Shown here one piece after another: positions 8,665 to 16,520 of a DNA stretch of 64,000 bases; the stretch's first letter is position 1; every line of letters begins with the position of its first letter. Made by a program: the position numbers and the translations under genes. The DNA comes from Actinoplanes sp. N902-109 (GTDB lineage: Bacteria > Actinomycetota > Actinomycetes > Mycobacteriales > Micromonosporaceae): contig NC_021191.1 in NCBI RefSeq assembly GCF_000389965.1, forward strand, positions 3,597,501 through 3,661,500, given 5' to 3'. The notes beneath the pieces are model-generated. The model was given only the letters and a program-made list of their open reading frames with translations. It was not told where the DNA came from and made no database searches.

Positions 8665-9525
8665 ATGCGAGCACCTGCTTCCCCGCAGGAACCCGGATTT
8701 CTGCGACGAGCGAAGCTGCGGCATTTCCTGCGAACGCGCCGGGAGCGATTGTTGCCCGAAGAAGTCGGTCTGGTAAATATCGAGCGACGTCGAACGCCCG
8801 GACTGCGCCGGGAGGAGGTTGCGGCGCTCGCCGGGGTGGGGGTGTCCTGGTACACCTGGCTGGAGCAGGGCCGGGACATCAACGTGTCCGAGGAGATCGT
8901 GCAGGCCATCAGCAGCGCCCTGCGCCTGGACAGCTCCGAACGCCGGTGTTTCTTCCGGCTGGCCGGGCTCAACCCGCCCCGGCCGGCGGGCGGGGAGTGC
9001 CGGGACGGCGTGTTCGCGCACATGCGTGAGCTCGTCGAAGGCTGGTCCTCCAGCCCCGCCTACCTCACCGACCGGTACGGGCGCATCGAACTGGCCAACC
9101 GGTCCGCCTGTTCGCTGTTCCAGCTCAACCCGAGCGGGGACTACTGCCTGGAGAAGTTCTTCACCGACGCGGACACCCGGGCGAAGTATCCGGACACCGA
9201 CCGGGTGGCTCGCGGCCTGGTCGCCAGCTTCCGGACCCAGGCGATCAGGTTCCCGGACGATCCCGAGTTCGCCAGGATCGCGCAACGGCTGTGCCGGACG
9301 AGCCCGAAGTTCGCCGAGTTGTGGGACCGGCACGAGGTCGACGATCCCTTTCAGAACGTACGCAGGTTTGCCTGCCCGCGCACCGGGGTGATGATTTTCG
9401 ACCGGGTGCAGATGCGCATGCCGGAGTACTCCGAGTCGTTGCTGACCGTGTACATAGCCCAGCCCCGGGCCGCCGCTGCGATCAGGGCACGGGCGCTCGC
9501 GGGGGTCCACGCCGGAGCCGCCTGA
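8665..9525 (+). CDS. XRE-family regulator with MmyB-like ligand domain (cluster regulator 1)
   Basis: A 286-residue transcription factor. The ATG at 8665 follows AGAGAGG with good spacing. The N-terminal helix-turn-helix (about residues 10-85) has the signature RRTPGLRREEVAALAGV and WYTWLEQGR seen in HTH_31 proteins. The C-terminal ~190 residues form the MmyB-like ligand-binding domain, with the conserved SPKFAELWDRHEV segment. In actinomycetes such proteins often sit beside biosynthetic or oxidoreductase genes and control them. It is upstream of the ACP operon and has two paralogues at 14243 and 20456. The ligand is unknown. Confidence 0.88.
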   Translation: MRAPASPQEPGFLRRAKLRHFLRTRRERLLPEEVGLVNIERRRTPGLRREEVAALAGVGVSWYTWLEQGRDINVSEEIVQAISSALRLDSSERRCFFRLAGLNPPRPAGGECRDGVFAHMRELVEGWSSSPAYLTDRYGRIELANRSACSLFQLNPSGDYCLEKFFTDADTRAKYPDTDRVARGLVASFRTQAIRFPDDPEFARIAQRLCRTSPKFAELWDRHEVDDPFQNVRRFACPRTGVMIFDRVQMRMPEYSESLLTVYIAQPRAAAAIRARALAGVHAGAA

Positions 9526-9546
9526 GCCATGGCTGAACAGGTGAAT

Positions 9547-9608
9547 GGTGGTGGTGCCACCACCATGGTGGGGAGACACTTCCTTCGTCCCGGCCCAGCT
9601 CCCAGAAT
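9547..9608 (+). promoter_or_regulatory. Palindromic operator and promoter of the ACP operon (element A)
   Basis: Inverted repeat GGTGGTG-GTGC-CACCACC (9547-9564), then GGAGACACTTCC (9572-9583), then a -10-like CAGAAT (9603-9608). The 37-bp block 9547-9583 matches 25620-25584 on the minus strand at 31 of 37 positions, and the distance from GACACT to the -10-like hexamer is 22 nt at both. The palindrome centre would lie near -60, which fits an activator site. Confidence 0.55.
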
Positions 9609-9682
9609 GGCAGTCGTGGGACGCGGCGTCAGCCAAGTCCGGTCATTCGGAGCCGGTGTTCTGGTCATTCACGGAGGCGGAT

Positions 9683-9925
9683 ATGGGCATGTCGATCACC
9701 GATAGAATCATCCTGGTCCTGACGGAACTGAACGTGCCGACGGCAACTGTCGCGCCGGACACCACCTTCGAGGCCATGGAGATCGACTCGCTGCTGCTGG
9801 AGGAACTCGCTCTGCGTCTGCAGAAATCCTTCGGCATCGCCATCGAGCCCGGTGAACTCGTCCCTGAGCAGACCGTTGCCGAGGCGGCCGCGGTGCTCGC
9901 CGCCAAGGGTGTCACCGTAGCCTGA
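9683..9925 (+). CDS. Acyl carrier protein
   Basis: An 80-residue discrete carrier protein; the ATG at 9683 follows GGAGG. Ser36 in the MEIDSLLLEEL motif is the predicted 4'-phosphopantetheine site. The DTTFEAMEIDSL context matches ACPs more than peptidyl carriers. It is the first gene of the operon that continues with the dimeric-barrel protein, the tautomerase, the AfsA-like protein, the phosphatase and the thioesterase, so it is presumably the tether for an acyl or ketoacyl intermediate. No KS-alpha/KS-beta pair is nearby; the KAS III at 15413 is the only ketosynthase. Confidence 0.9.
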   Translation: MGMSITDRIILVLTELNVPTATVAPDTTFEAMEIDSLLLEELALRLQKSFGIAIEPGELVPEQTVAEAAAVLAAKGVTVA

Positions 9926-9993
9926 AGCGCATCGCCGATCCGGCCCGGGTGCCGTGCCGGTCAGCCATTCCCCGCCATTCTTCGAGGCGGTCT

Positions 9994-10003
9994 GTGTGCA
10001 CAC
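9994..10003. promoter_or_regulatory. Short perfect palindrome in the ACP-downstream gap
   Basis: GTGTGCACAC, a perfect 10-mer, in the 148-bp gap between the ACP gene and the next gene. It could be an operator for an internal promoter; no clear -35/-10 pair accompanies it. Confidence 0.2.
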
Positions 10004-10073
10004 TTCTCAACCGTTCGTGCATGTCCCACGCATATTTCGTATCCAGTCTTCGATTCAGTCGAGAGGGGCCAGG

Positions 10074-10694
10074 ATGTCCGCAACTCTGCTTGTCCTCAAC
10101 CAGGTCGGTGTCGCTGCCGGTCGGGTGGACGAGGTGCTGGCCCGGTGGAGCGAGCTGAACGAGAAGGAACCGCTGGCCGGGCGCGCTCTGTTCCGGAGCA
10201 CCGACGGTGCCGACATTCTCGAGATCACGCCGGTCGAGGACTACGCCGAGCTGGACGCGGTATCGGCGGGCTGGCGGCGGCTCTGGGACACCGTCTCGGC
10301 GGACCTGGCCGGCGACTTCCGGCGCCAGCTCCTGGAATTCGTCGAGGCGCCCAAGGACACCGCCGGGCCGCTGCCGCTGACCCGATACCTCCAACTGCGT
10401 TACATCGAGGTCAAGCCGAAGGAGTACGAGGCCTACCGCGAGTGGCGGGAGAACACCATCTTCGACGTCGTCCGCCGCGCCGAGCCGGTCACCGCGTTCC
10501 TGGCGTACCACACGTTGCTCAGCACCCAGCCCGGGGTGATGTTCGTGACCGGCTTCGACTGCGAACCGCAGGACTACCAGAAGGTCTTCACCTCGGCCGA
10601 GTACCAGGACATCGTCCAGCAGGCCGGTGACCGGTTCATCGTCGGCGGTCCCAGCGGTCTGTACACCCGCGTCTACGAGCGTGCTGATGCTTGA
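10074..10694 (+). CDS. Dimeric alpha/beta-barrel (ABM-like) protein
   Basis: A 206-residue protein whose ATG follows GAGAGGGG. It reads as two tandem ferredoxin-like halves. The first (about residues 5-95) has a VAAGRVDEVLARWSEL helix and LEITPVEDYAELD strand; the second (about 105-205) has LQLRYIEVKPKEYEAYREW and an aromatic-rich VFTSAEYQDIVQQAG helix. This is the pattern of antibiotic-biosynthesis monooxygenase/EthD-like dimeric barrels, which act as cofactor-free oxygenases, cyclases or decarboxylases on polyketides. No catalytic residue can be assigned. Position between ACP and tautomerase argues for a biosynthetic role. The stop overlaps the next start by 8 bp. Confidence 0.6.
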   Translation: MSATLLVLNQVGVAAGRVDEVLARWSELNEKEPLAGRALFRSTDGADILEITPVEDYAELDAVSAGWRRLWDTVSADLAGDFRRQLLEFVEAPKDTAGPLPLTRYLQLRYIEVKPKEYEAYREWRENTIFDVVRRAEPVTAFLAYHTLLSTQPGVMFVTGFDCEPQDYQKVFTSAEYQDIVQQAGDRFIVGGPSGLYTRVYERADA

Positions 10695-11580
10695 GACCGC
10701 CACGTCCGCCTGGACCACGACCCCGGGTGTCGCCGAGACGCACGAGCTCAGCCTCACCACCCAGGGTCCGCTCTACCCGCCGAGCGAGGTCATGGACGCG
10801 GACGGCAATTTCGTGGTGGTCGGGATGATCAACCGGGCCGCCCGGGACGGCGCGACGCGACCGCAGTGGGGGGCGGCTGTGGTCTCCCCGGACAGTCCGC
10901 TGCCCGCGTTCGGTGCGCTTGCTCCGTACACGGTGATCCGGGAGCTGGACACCGATCCCGACGGGGCCGACCGCGACCTCGTGCTGTACACGCTTCCGCT
11001 GCCCCTGCCGTGCAACAACTACCCCATGGTGTTCGCGCCGGAGCAGTTGCCGGAGGCCGCCCGCGTGCAGCGGCCCAGCCACGCCTTCCACGAGGTTCCC
11101 ATCCCGGACCTGCGTGCCGAGGACGGGCCGAAGCTCACCGCCCCGGTGACCTTCGGCGCCTGGATGCGGGCGAGCGGCTCCCTGACGGTCGCCGTCACCC
11201 CCGACGGTCACCGCGCAACGTTCGGCTTCCAGTTCTCGCGGCTGATCCCGGACAGCGTCTACACCGTGATGTCGCTGCGGGCCCGCGACCTGGACCCCGC
11301 CGGGCCGACCCGGCCGGGCCCGCTCGGAGTGCCGAACGTCTTCGTCACCGACGCCGCCGGGAACGGCAGCTACCGGGCGACGTTGCCCGACCCGTTCCCG
11401 GACCCCGCACGGCCCGGTGCCAACCGGATCATCAACGTGGTGGTGCTGTGGATGAGCTATCAGCGCAGCTATGGCGGTGCCATCGGCGAGTTCGGCCTCG
11501 GCGGCGACATCCATGCACACCTCAAGCTGCGCGGCGCGTCCTTCCAGAGCCTGCGGACCACCGCCGCTCCGCAGTCCTGA
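10687..11580 (+). CDS. Uncharacterised beta-rich cluster protein
   Basis: A 297-residue protein, probably started at the ATG at 10687 inside the end of the preceding gene. There is no signal peptide or membrane segment. The first half has LYTLPLPLPCNNYPMVF. The second half (about residues 155-290) looks like a beta-sandwich, with alternating hydrophobic strands, a VPNVFVTDAAGNGSYRATL turn-rich segment, and GGDIHAHLKLRG near the C-terminus. I do not recognise the family. Tight coupling to the dimeric-barrel gene suggests the two work together, possibly as a lyase, cyclase or binding protein. Confidence 0.65.
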   Translation: MLETATSAWTTTPGVAETHELSLTTQGPLYPPSEVMDADGNFVVVGMINRAARDGATRPQWGAAVVSPDSPLPAFGALAPYTVIRELDTDPDGADRDLVLYTLPLPLPCNNYPMVFAPEQLPEAARVQRPSHAFHEVPIPDLRAEDGPKLTAPVTFGAWMRASGSLTVAVTPDGHRATFGFQFSRLIPDSVYTVMSLRARDLDPAGPTRPGPLGVPNVFVTDAAGNGSYRATLPDPFPDPARPGANRIINVVVLWMSYQRSYGGAIGEFGLGGDIHAHLKLRGASFQSLRTTAAPQS

Positions 11581-11621
11581 TCCCACCTCGCCCCACCGGC
11601 ATCCAGCTAGGAGAAGCCCCT

Positions 11622-11840
11622 ATGCCGATCATCTCCGTCACCACCTGGGACGGTCAGGACGACGTCCTGGCCCGGGAACTCATGCAGGAGCTGACCAGAA
11701 CCGTCCGGCGGGTCACGGGCGCCCCGCTGGACAAGATCACCGTCTACATCCAGGAGGTGCCACGCAGCCGCTGGTCGGAGGGTGGCGCCCTGGGCAGCGA
11801 CCCCAAGTTCGGCGAACTGAGCCGCCGGCTCTGCGAATGA
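11622..11840 (+). CDS. 4-oxalocrotonate tautomerase-family protein
   Basis: A 72-residue small enzyme with the ribosome site AGGAGA. The Pro directly after the initiator Met is the catalytic N-terminal Pro of the family. The ITVYIQEVPRSRW segment matches the usual core region. Members interconvert keto and enol forms and in pathways can catalyse decarboxylation, dehalogenation or Michael chemistry. A keto-enol step on an ACP-bound or released diketone is plausible here. The stop overlaps the next start (ATGA). Confidence 0.88.
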   Translation: MPIISVTTWDGQDDVLARELMQELTRTVRRVTGAPLDKITVYIQEVPRSRWSEGGALGSDPKFGELSRRLCE

Positions 11841-12661
11841 GGGGCGCCGCCGTGTCCTCCGAGCCGCAGGCGGCCGATTCCGGCACCCTCTTCCTCGTCG
11901 GCGACGTCTTCGCCCCGTTCGCCGAGCACGATGGCGTCAGCACGGTGTCTCAGCTCGCCCGGCGGATAAGAGCCGGCGCATTCCCCGGTGGTACGGGCCC
12001 GTGCCTCGTGACAGTCGGGCAAGGGGTGTCCCTGTTCGACATCCAGTTCATCCGCGAGACCCTGGCGCGGCACGGCCGTACGGACGCGGTCGTGATCGAC
12101 GATCGGGTGCTGCGGGACCGGGCCGGGCGGCAGAGCGCCCACAAGCACCGGGCGGAGAACGTGCTGATCTCCCGGTCCCGGCGGACCGGGCCGGGCTCCT
12201 TCGAGTCGGCGCTGCTGGTGGACCCCGGCAACGAGGTGATGTCCGACCACCTCACCGGCCAGCATCTGCAGGGCATGCTGATCATGGAGGCCGGGCGGCA
12301 GATGTTCATCGCGGTGACCGAGCAGCACTACCTGCCGCCGGAGGCGGTCGGCAACAGCTATTTCGTGATCGACACGTTCGCCACCCGCTATCAGAATTTC
12401 CTCTTCCCCTTGCCCGCGACCGTCCGGTGCAGAGTCCTCTCGCACCGCTCGCCGCACCCCACCCGTACGACGTTCTCCTGCGACCTCGCCGTGCTCCAGG
12501 GCGGACGGGAGACCGCGGTGATGGAGGTCCGGTTCACCGCGTTCGACAACGAGGTCTCTCACGCCAAGGAGACCCGGGCGGTCGAGCGGTGCCTGCGGGA
12601 CATGGCGGCGGTGCCGGCGGCGACGACGGAACCGGAGCCGGTCGCGGTGGGGATCGCTTGA
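11837..12661 (+). CDS. AfsA-type hotdog protein
   Basis: A 274-residue protein. Residues about 95-260 carry the A-factor biosynthesis hotdog pattern: a His-containing HKHRAENVLISRSRR strand, then DHLTGQHLQGMLIMEAGRQ, the D/E-x-RQ helix typical of AfsA/ScbA. Known AfsA condenses a beta-ketoacyl chain with dihydroxyacetone phosphate in gamma-butyrolactone synthesis. Here only one clear hotdog unit is visible, after a ~90-residue N-terminal region (GTLFLVGDVFAPF) that I do not recognise, whereas AfsA usually shows two. A phosphatase follows. It may make a signal or a butenolide-like part of the product. Confidence 0.72.
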   Translation: MRGAAVSSEPQAADSGTLFLVGDVFAPFAEHDGVSTVSQLARRIRAGAFPGGTGPCLVTVGQGVSLFDIQFIRETLARHGRTDAVVIDDRVLRDRAGRQSAHKHRAENVLISRSRRTGPGSFESALLVDPGNEVMSDHLTGQHLQGMLIMEAGRQMFIAVTEQHYLPPEAVGNSYFVIDTFATRYQNFLFPLPATVRCRVLSHRSPHPTRTTFSCDLAVLQGGRETAVMEVRFTAFDNEVSHAKETRAVERCLRDMAAVPAATTEPEPVAVGIA

Positions 12662-12741
12662 TCGGAGTTCGTACCGAGTGGACGGGCGGCGGCCCGCACG
12701 AGCAAGGGGCCGGCGCTCGGTATCGAGAAGGAGCCGCTCAC

Positions 12742-13437
12742 ATGTCAGATGCAAGCCGCGGGCCGGCTACGGAACGCCCCTACCTGGTCTTCAGCGACGT
12801 CGACGAGACTTTGATCAGTCTGAAGAGCATGTTCGACTTCCTGCGTTACCGGTTGGTGCGCCGGCATGGTGTGGCCGGGGAGCAGGAGTACGAACGGATC
12901 ATGGCGGTGGTGCGCCGGCTCGCCGGCGACGGCACCCCCCGGGCGGACATCAACCGCTTCTACTACGGCCACTACACCGATGAGCCGGTGGAGGCGGTCG
13001 GCCGGCTCGCCGAGGAGTGGTTCGCCGAACGCACCGCGCCCGGCCGGGGCTTCTACATCGAGTCCACCCGGGAGGCCTTGACCGCTCATCGCGCCGGGGG
13101 TGCGAGCATCGTCCTCGTCTCCGGCTCCTTCCCACCGCTTCTGGATCCCATCGCGCACGAGGTGGGCGCCGACGCCGTCCTCTGCACCCGCCCGCTGATC
13201 GCCGACGGCCGCTACACCGGGCAGGTCGGGACCCCTGTCATCGGCGCGGGCAAGGGCGCTGCCGTGCTGGGCATGCTGGAGTCCCGTCCCGACGTCGACC
13301 CGGGCGACTGCTGGGCCTACGGTGACCACGTCTCCGACCTCCCGATGCTGGACCTCGTGGGGCATCCCGTCGCCGTGGGGCCGGACGAGGAGCTGCGCAG
13401 GCGACTGGCCGGGCGGGTCGGGGGAGTCCCGGCATGA
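12742..13437 (+). CDS. HAD-IB family phosphatase
   Basis: A 231-residue HAD hydrolase with AAGGAG upstream of the ATG. Motif I is FSDVDETL (nucleophile D19, acid/base D21), motif II is VLVSGSF, the motif III Lys is in GAGKGAAV, and motif IV is AYGDHVSDLPML. These place it with SerB/PSPase-like HAD-IB enzymes, which hydrolyse phosphate esters in the cytosol. Because it directly follows the AfsA-like gene, removal of the DHAP-derived phosphate from a butenolide intermediate is an attractive role; this is inference. The stop overlaps the thioesterase start (ATGA). Confidence 0.87.
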   Translation: MSDASRGPATERPYLVFSDVDETLISLKSMFDFLRYRLVRRHGVAGEQEYERIMAVVRRLAGDGTPRADINRFYYGHYTDEPVEAVGRLAEEWFAERTAPGRGFYIESTREALTAHRAGGASIVLVSGSFPPLLDPIAHEVGADAVLCTRPLIADGRYTGQVGTPVIGAGKGAAVLGMLESRPDVDPGDCWAYGDHVSDLPMLDLVGHPVAVGPDEELRRRLAGRVGGVPA

Positions 13438-14195
13438 CGGGGCTGGCGGGCGGTCTGGCCCAGCGGGTGACAGGGCGCCGGCGGACCACCCGGCTTCGGC
13501 TGTTCTGCTTCCACCACGCGGGCGGCAGCGCCTGGTCCTTCGCGGGCTGGGAGCAGCGGCTGGGTCGTGAGATCGACGTGGTGCCGGTGTCCCTGCCCCC
13601 GCGGTCGGTGCCCGGCTCCTCCGGATCCGTCAGCACGATGGGCGACGTGGTCCGGGACGTGACACGACGGTTCGCCGCAGTCCTCGACGAGCCGCACGCC
13701 TTCTACGGCCACAGCATGGGTTCGCTGGTCGCCTACGGGGTGGCTCAGCGGCGCCTCGCCGCCGGGCACCGCCCGCCGGTCTGCTTCGTGACCGCGGCCC
13801 ACCGGGCCCCGCACCTGCCGGCTCCGGACCTGATCAGAAACCTGTCGGACACCGCCGCGCTCGAGCTGCTGCTGGGTCTGGGCGGAACCGGCCGGCTGCT
13901 GCGGGCGGACCCGCGGCGGCTGCGGGCCGTGGCGGACCGGCTCCGGCAGGATCTGCTGGTCCATGCCACCTACCGGTACCCGCCGGCGGGACACCGGCCG
14001 CTGCCTTGCCCGGTCCACGTGCTCCACGGCAGCGACGACCCGCTGGTTCCCACCGCGCACGCGGCAGCCTGGCGCCGCCATGCCGCGGGATCGTTCTCGC
14101 TGCGGGTGATGCCCGGCGGGCACTTTTTCCCCATGGAACACGAGGAGACGTTCTTCGAGGAGTTGCGGCAGGCGCTGACGGTGGCTCAAGTGTGA
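13434..14195 (+). CDS. Type II thioesterase
   Basis: A 253-residue alpha/beta hydrolase of the external-thioesterase class. It shows LFCFHHAGGSAWSF at the N-terminus, nucleophile elbow YGHSMGSLVAY (Ser94), an Asp in HGSDDPLVP and the catalytic His in MPGGHFFPMEH. These enzymes hydrolyse stalled or wrong acyl groups from carrier proteins, and in systems lacking an integrated TE can release product. With a discrete ACP and no other TE in this locus, it is the likely releasing or editing enzyme. It starts with an ATGA overlap and is the last gene before the leaderless regulator. Confidence 0.9.
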   Translation: MTGLAGGLAQRVTGRRRTTRLRLFCFHHAGGSAWSFAGWEQRLGREIDVVPVSLPPRSVPGSSGSVSTMGDVVRDVTRRFAAVLDEPHAFYGHSMGSLVAYGVAQRRLAAGHRPPVCFVTAAHRAPHLPAPDLIRNLSDTAALELLLGLGGTGRLLRADPRRLRAVADRLRQDLLVHATYRYPPAGHRPLPCPVHVLHGSDDPLVPTAHAAAWRRHAAGSFSLRVMPGGHFFPMEHEETFFEELRQALTVAQV

Positions 14196-14204
14196 TCCTC
14201 GCCG

Positions 14205-14234
14205 CTGACATTGAGTGCTGGATCACTCTACATT
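14205..14234 (+). promoter_or_regulatory. Promoter with operator in the spacer, leaderless regulator
   Basis: CTGACA (14205-14210), 18-nt spacer, TACATT (14229-14234). The spacer holds the inverted repeat GAGTG-N6-CACTC (14213-14228). The expected start site near 14241 is within about 2 nt of the ATG at 14243, so the mRNA would be leaderless. An inverted repeat between -35 and -10 is a classic repressor position, consistent with autorepression. Confidence 0.55.
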
Positions 14235-14242
14235 CCGTCAGC

Positions 14243-15070
14243 ATGGACCCTGCGAACTCCCTGACCGGCGGTCAGAAGAAGCGGCGCTACGAGCTGACGC
14301 ACTTCCTGCGCAGCCGCCGTGCCGCGCTCTCCCCGGCTGACGTCGGGATGCGGTCGGCGGGCGGTCGCACCCGGGCGGGTCTGCGCCGGGAGGAGGTCGC
14401 CGTCCTGGCCGGGGTGAGCGCGTCCTGGTACGCATGGCTGGAACAGGGCCGCCCGATCAGGGTCTCGGACGGCATCCTCGACGCGATCAGCCGCGCGTTG
14501 CGCCTCACCGAGCGGGAGCGCATCCATCTGTACCGGCTCGCCGAGGCCAATCCGCCACTGCCGGCGCCGGGTGGGGGCCCGTCGGACACGGACTTCTTCC
14601 AGCGGATGGTCGACACGCAGCTGATGGGACCGGCCTGCGTCATCGACCGCTACTGGGACGTTCTCGCGGTCAACGAGCAGGCCGCCCGAATCCTGCACCT
14701 GGGGCGGGACGGCAACGAGAACTTCCTCATCGGCCTGTTCACGGGATCGCACGGCCGCCAGTACGTCGATCTGCCCCGGGTGTCGCGCCACATGACCGCG
14801 CGTTTCCGGCTCCAGGCGTCCTACCTCGCCGACGATCACCGGTACGAGCAGATGGCGGACCGGCTCGCTGCGGACAGCCCCCGGTTCGCCGAGCTGTGGG
14901 GCCGGCACGAGGTCGAGGAGTTCGTGCCCACGACGGTCGAACTGGACCGTCCCGGCCAGGGCCCGGTTTCCTTCGTGCTGTACACCATGGACCTCGACGA
15001 AGCGGCCTCCGTCCGGCTGCTGATCTATCTGCCGCCGGGTGTCACCGGCCCGCAGCCCGTCCGGGAGTAG
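14243..15070 (+). CDS. XRE-family regulator with MmyB-like ligand domain (cluster regulator 2)
   Basis: A 275-residue paralogue of the proteins at 8665 and 20456. The HTH region carries RTRAGLRREEVAVLAGV and WYAWLEQGRPI. The ligand domain ends with SPRFAELWGRHEVEEF and a beta-rich C-terminus. No ribosome site precedes the ATG, matching the leaderless promoter immediately upstream. It separates the ACP-thioesterase operon from the KAS III gene and is therefore well placed to control the locus. The ligand is unknown. Confidence 0.88.
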   Translation: MDPANSLTGGQKKRRYELTHFLRSRRAALSPADVGMRSAGGRTRAGLRREEVAVLAGVSASWYAWLEQGRPIRVSDGILDAISRALRLTERERIHLYRLAEANPPLPAPGGGPSDTDFFQRMVDTQLMGPACVIDRYWDVLAVNEQAARILHLGRDGNENFLIGLFTGSHGRQYVDLPRVSRHMTARFRLQASYLADDHRYEQMADRLAADSPRFAELWGRHEVEEFVPTTVELDRPGQGPVSFVLYTMDLDEAASVRLLIYLPPGVTGPQPVRE

Positions 15071-15412
15071 CGCCGGCCTCCCCGGTCGGGTCCTGCGCAC
15101 GCCCCGCAAGAGTGGTGTTCCCGCCACCACCGGGGCCAGTCACAGCGCCGGCACGGTCTGGCAGGACCGGGCCCGGCCGTCCGACAATCGTCGTACGCCT
15201 CGGCGCGTCCTCGCGGCGGAAGCACCTCAGCGCCGTCCCCACGTGCCCGGTCACGTGTGCCGTCCTGCCCTCGTCCCCGTTCGGCGGGGCGGCGCCCGGC
15301 GACGGGCCCGGCCATGACGTCCGGCACCGGCAATCAGGGAGGTCCCCTTGGTAATCGCGTTGTCCCCTGGACTCCTCGGGCGGGAACGACTCGTGCGGGA
15401 GGAGGTCACGGT
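15071..15412. other. 342-bp intergenic region before KAS III
   Basis: No gene seen. Contains an imperfect relative of the cluster palindrome, GTGGTG-N7-CACCAC (15112-15130), with wider spacing than elements A and B and without the adjacent GGAGACAC block. A strong GGAGGAGGT ribosome site ends the region. Confidence 0.4.
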
Positions 15413-16423
15413 ATGAGCAGAGCCGCCGTCCTTGCCGGACTCGGGACCCACGTACCGTCCCGCGTCGTCACGAACGACGATCTCGCCGGGGTCATGGACA
15501 CCTCCGACGAATGGATCCGCTCGCGTACGGGCATTGCCCAGCGCCACTGGGCCGAACCCGGCATCGCCACCGGTGACCTGGCCGTCGAAGCCGGCGGGCG
15601 GGCGTTGAAGTCGGCCGGCTCCGGCGACGTCGATCTGGTCGTCGTCGCCACCACCACGCCCGATCACCCGTGCCCCGCAACCGCTCCCGAGGTCGCCCAC
15701 CGGCTGGGCCTGAACTCGGTCGCCGCGTACGACATCGCCGCCGTGTGCAGCGGCTTCGTCTACGCGCTGGCGTCCGCTGCGGGCGCCATCGCCGCCGGCA
15801 TCGCCGAGCGCGTGCTGGTGATCGGGGCGGAGACCTACTCCACCATCCTCGATCCCCAGGACCGCGCCACCTCGGTGATCTTCGGTGACGGCGCCGGGGC
15901 CGTGGTGCTGCGGGCCGGCGAGCCGTCCGAGCCGGGCGCGCTGCTCGGTCTCGACCTGGGCAGCGACGGCTCGCTCAAGGACCTCATCATCGTGCCGGCC
16001 GGCGGCTCACGGATGCCGGCCGCTGCGCCGGGCGAATCCGGCGCCCGCCCGGCCGGGACGTACTTCCACATGCAGGGCAAGCCGGTCTTCCGGCACGCCG
16101 TGACCCGCATGGCGGCTTCGTCCCGGGCCGTCCTCGATGCCGCCGGATGGACGCCGGAGTCGGTGGACTGGTTCGTCGGCCATCAGGCGAACGTGCGGAT
16201 CCTGCATGCCGTCGCCGACCAGCTCGGCATGGCCCGCGAGCGGACAGTCGTCAACCTCGACCGGGTCGGCAACACCTCGGCGGCCTCCATCCCGCTGGCC
16301 CTCGGCGACGCCGTCTCCGCGGGCCTGCTGAACCCCGGCGACCGGGTCCTGATGAGTGCCTTCGGGGGCGGCCTGACCTGGGGTTCCACCGCCCTGGTAT
16401 GGCCGGCGGTCGAGGCGGGATAG
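15413..16423 (+). CDS. Beta-ketoacyl-ACP synthase III (KAS III)
   Basis: A 336-residue FabH-like enzyme; the ATG follows GGAGGAGG. The catalytic triad is complete: Cys112 in DIAAVCSGFVY, His257 in FVGHQANVRI, and Asn287 in VGNTSAAS. The WIRSRTGIAQRH and FGDGAGAVVL motifs also fit. KAS III condenses an acyl-CoA starter with malonyl-ACP, or in secondary metabolism transfers or condenses unusual acyl units. It is not next to fabD/acpP/fabF, the primary fatty-acid neighbourhood, so a pathway-specific role with the ACP at 9683 is likely. A hairpin follows the stop. Confidence 0.92.
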   Translation: MSRAAVLAGLGTHVPSRVVTNDDLAGVMDTSDEWIRSRTGIAQRHWAEPGIATGDLAVEAGGRALKSAGSGDVDLVVVATTTPDHPCPATAPEVAHRLGLNSVAAYDIAAVCSGFVYALASAAGAIAAGIAERVLVIGAETYSTILDPQDRATSVIFGDGAGAVVLRAGEPSEPGALLGLDLGSDGSLKDLIIVPAGGSRMPAAAPGESGARPAGTYFHMQGKPVFRHAVTRMAASSRAVLDAAGWTPESVDWFVGHQANVRILHAVADQLGMARERTVVNLDRVGNTSAASIPLALGDAVSAGLLNPGDRVLMSAFGGGLTWGSTALVWPAVEAG

Positions 16424-16432
16424 GCACTGACC

Positions 16433-16466
16433 GGACGGCCGCCGGCAAAGGGGCCGGCGGCCGTCC
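16433..16466 (+). terminator. Hairpin terminator after KAS III
   Basis: Perfect 14-bp stem (GGACGGCCGCCGGC / GCCGGCGGCCGTCC) with loop AAAGGG, 10 nt after the stop. Confidence 0.65.
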
Positions 16467-16520
16467 GCCATGTCCGGCGGCAGTCCGCCGGCACCGTTCA
16501 CAGACACAAGGAGCTGGACA

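Noticed and set aside
15112..15130. GTGGTG-N7-CACCAC as a third copy of the cluster operator
   Set aside because: The spacer is 7 nt instead of 4 and the adjacent GGAGACACTTCC block is missing, so it is not counted with elements A and B.
15413..16423. KAS III as the primary-metabolism fabH
   Set aside because: The neighbours are not fabD, acpP or fabF, and hairpins isolate the gene within the biosynthetic locus; a housekeeping role is less likely though not excluded.
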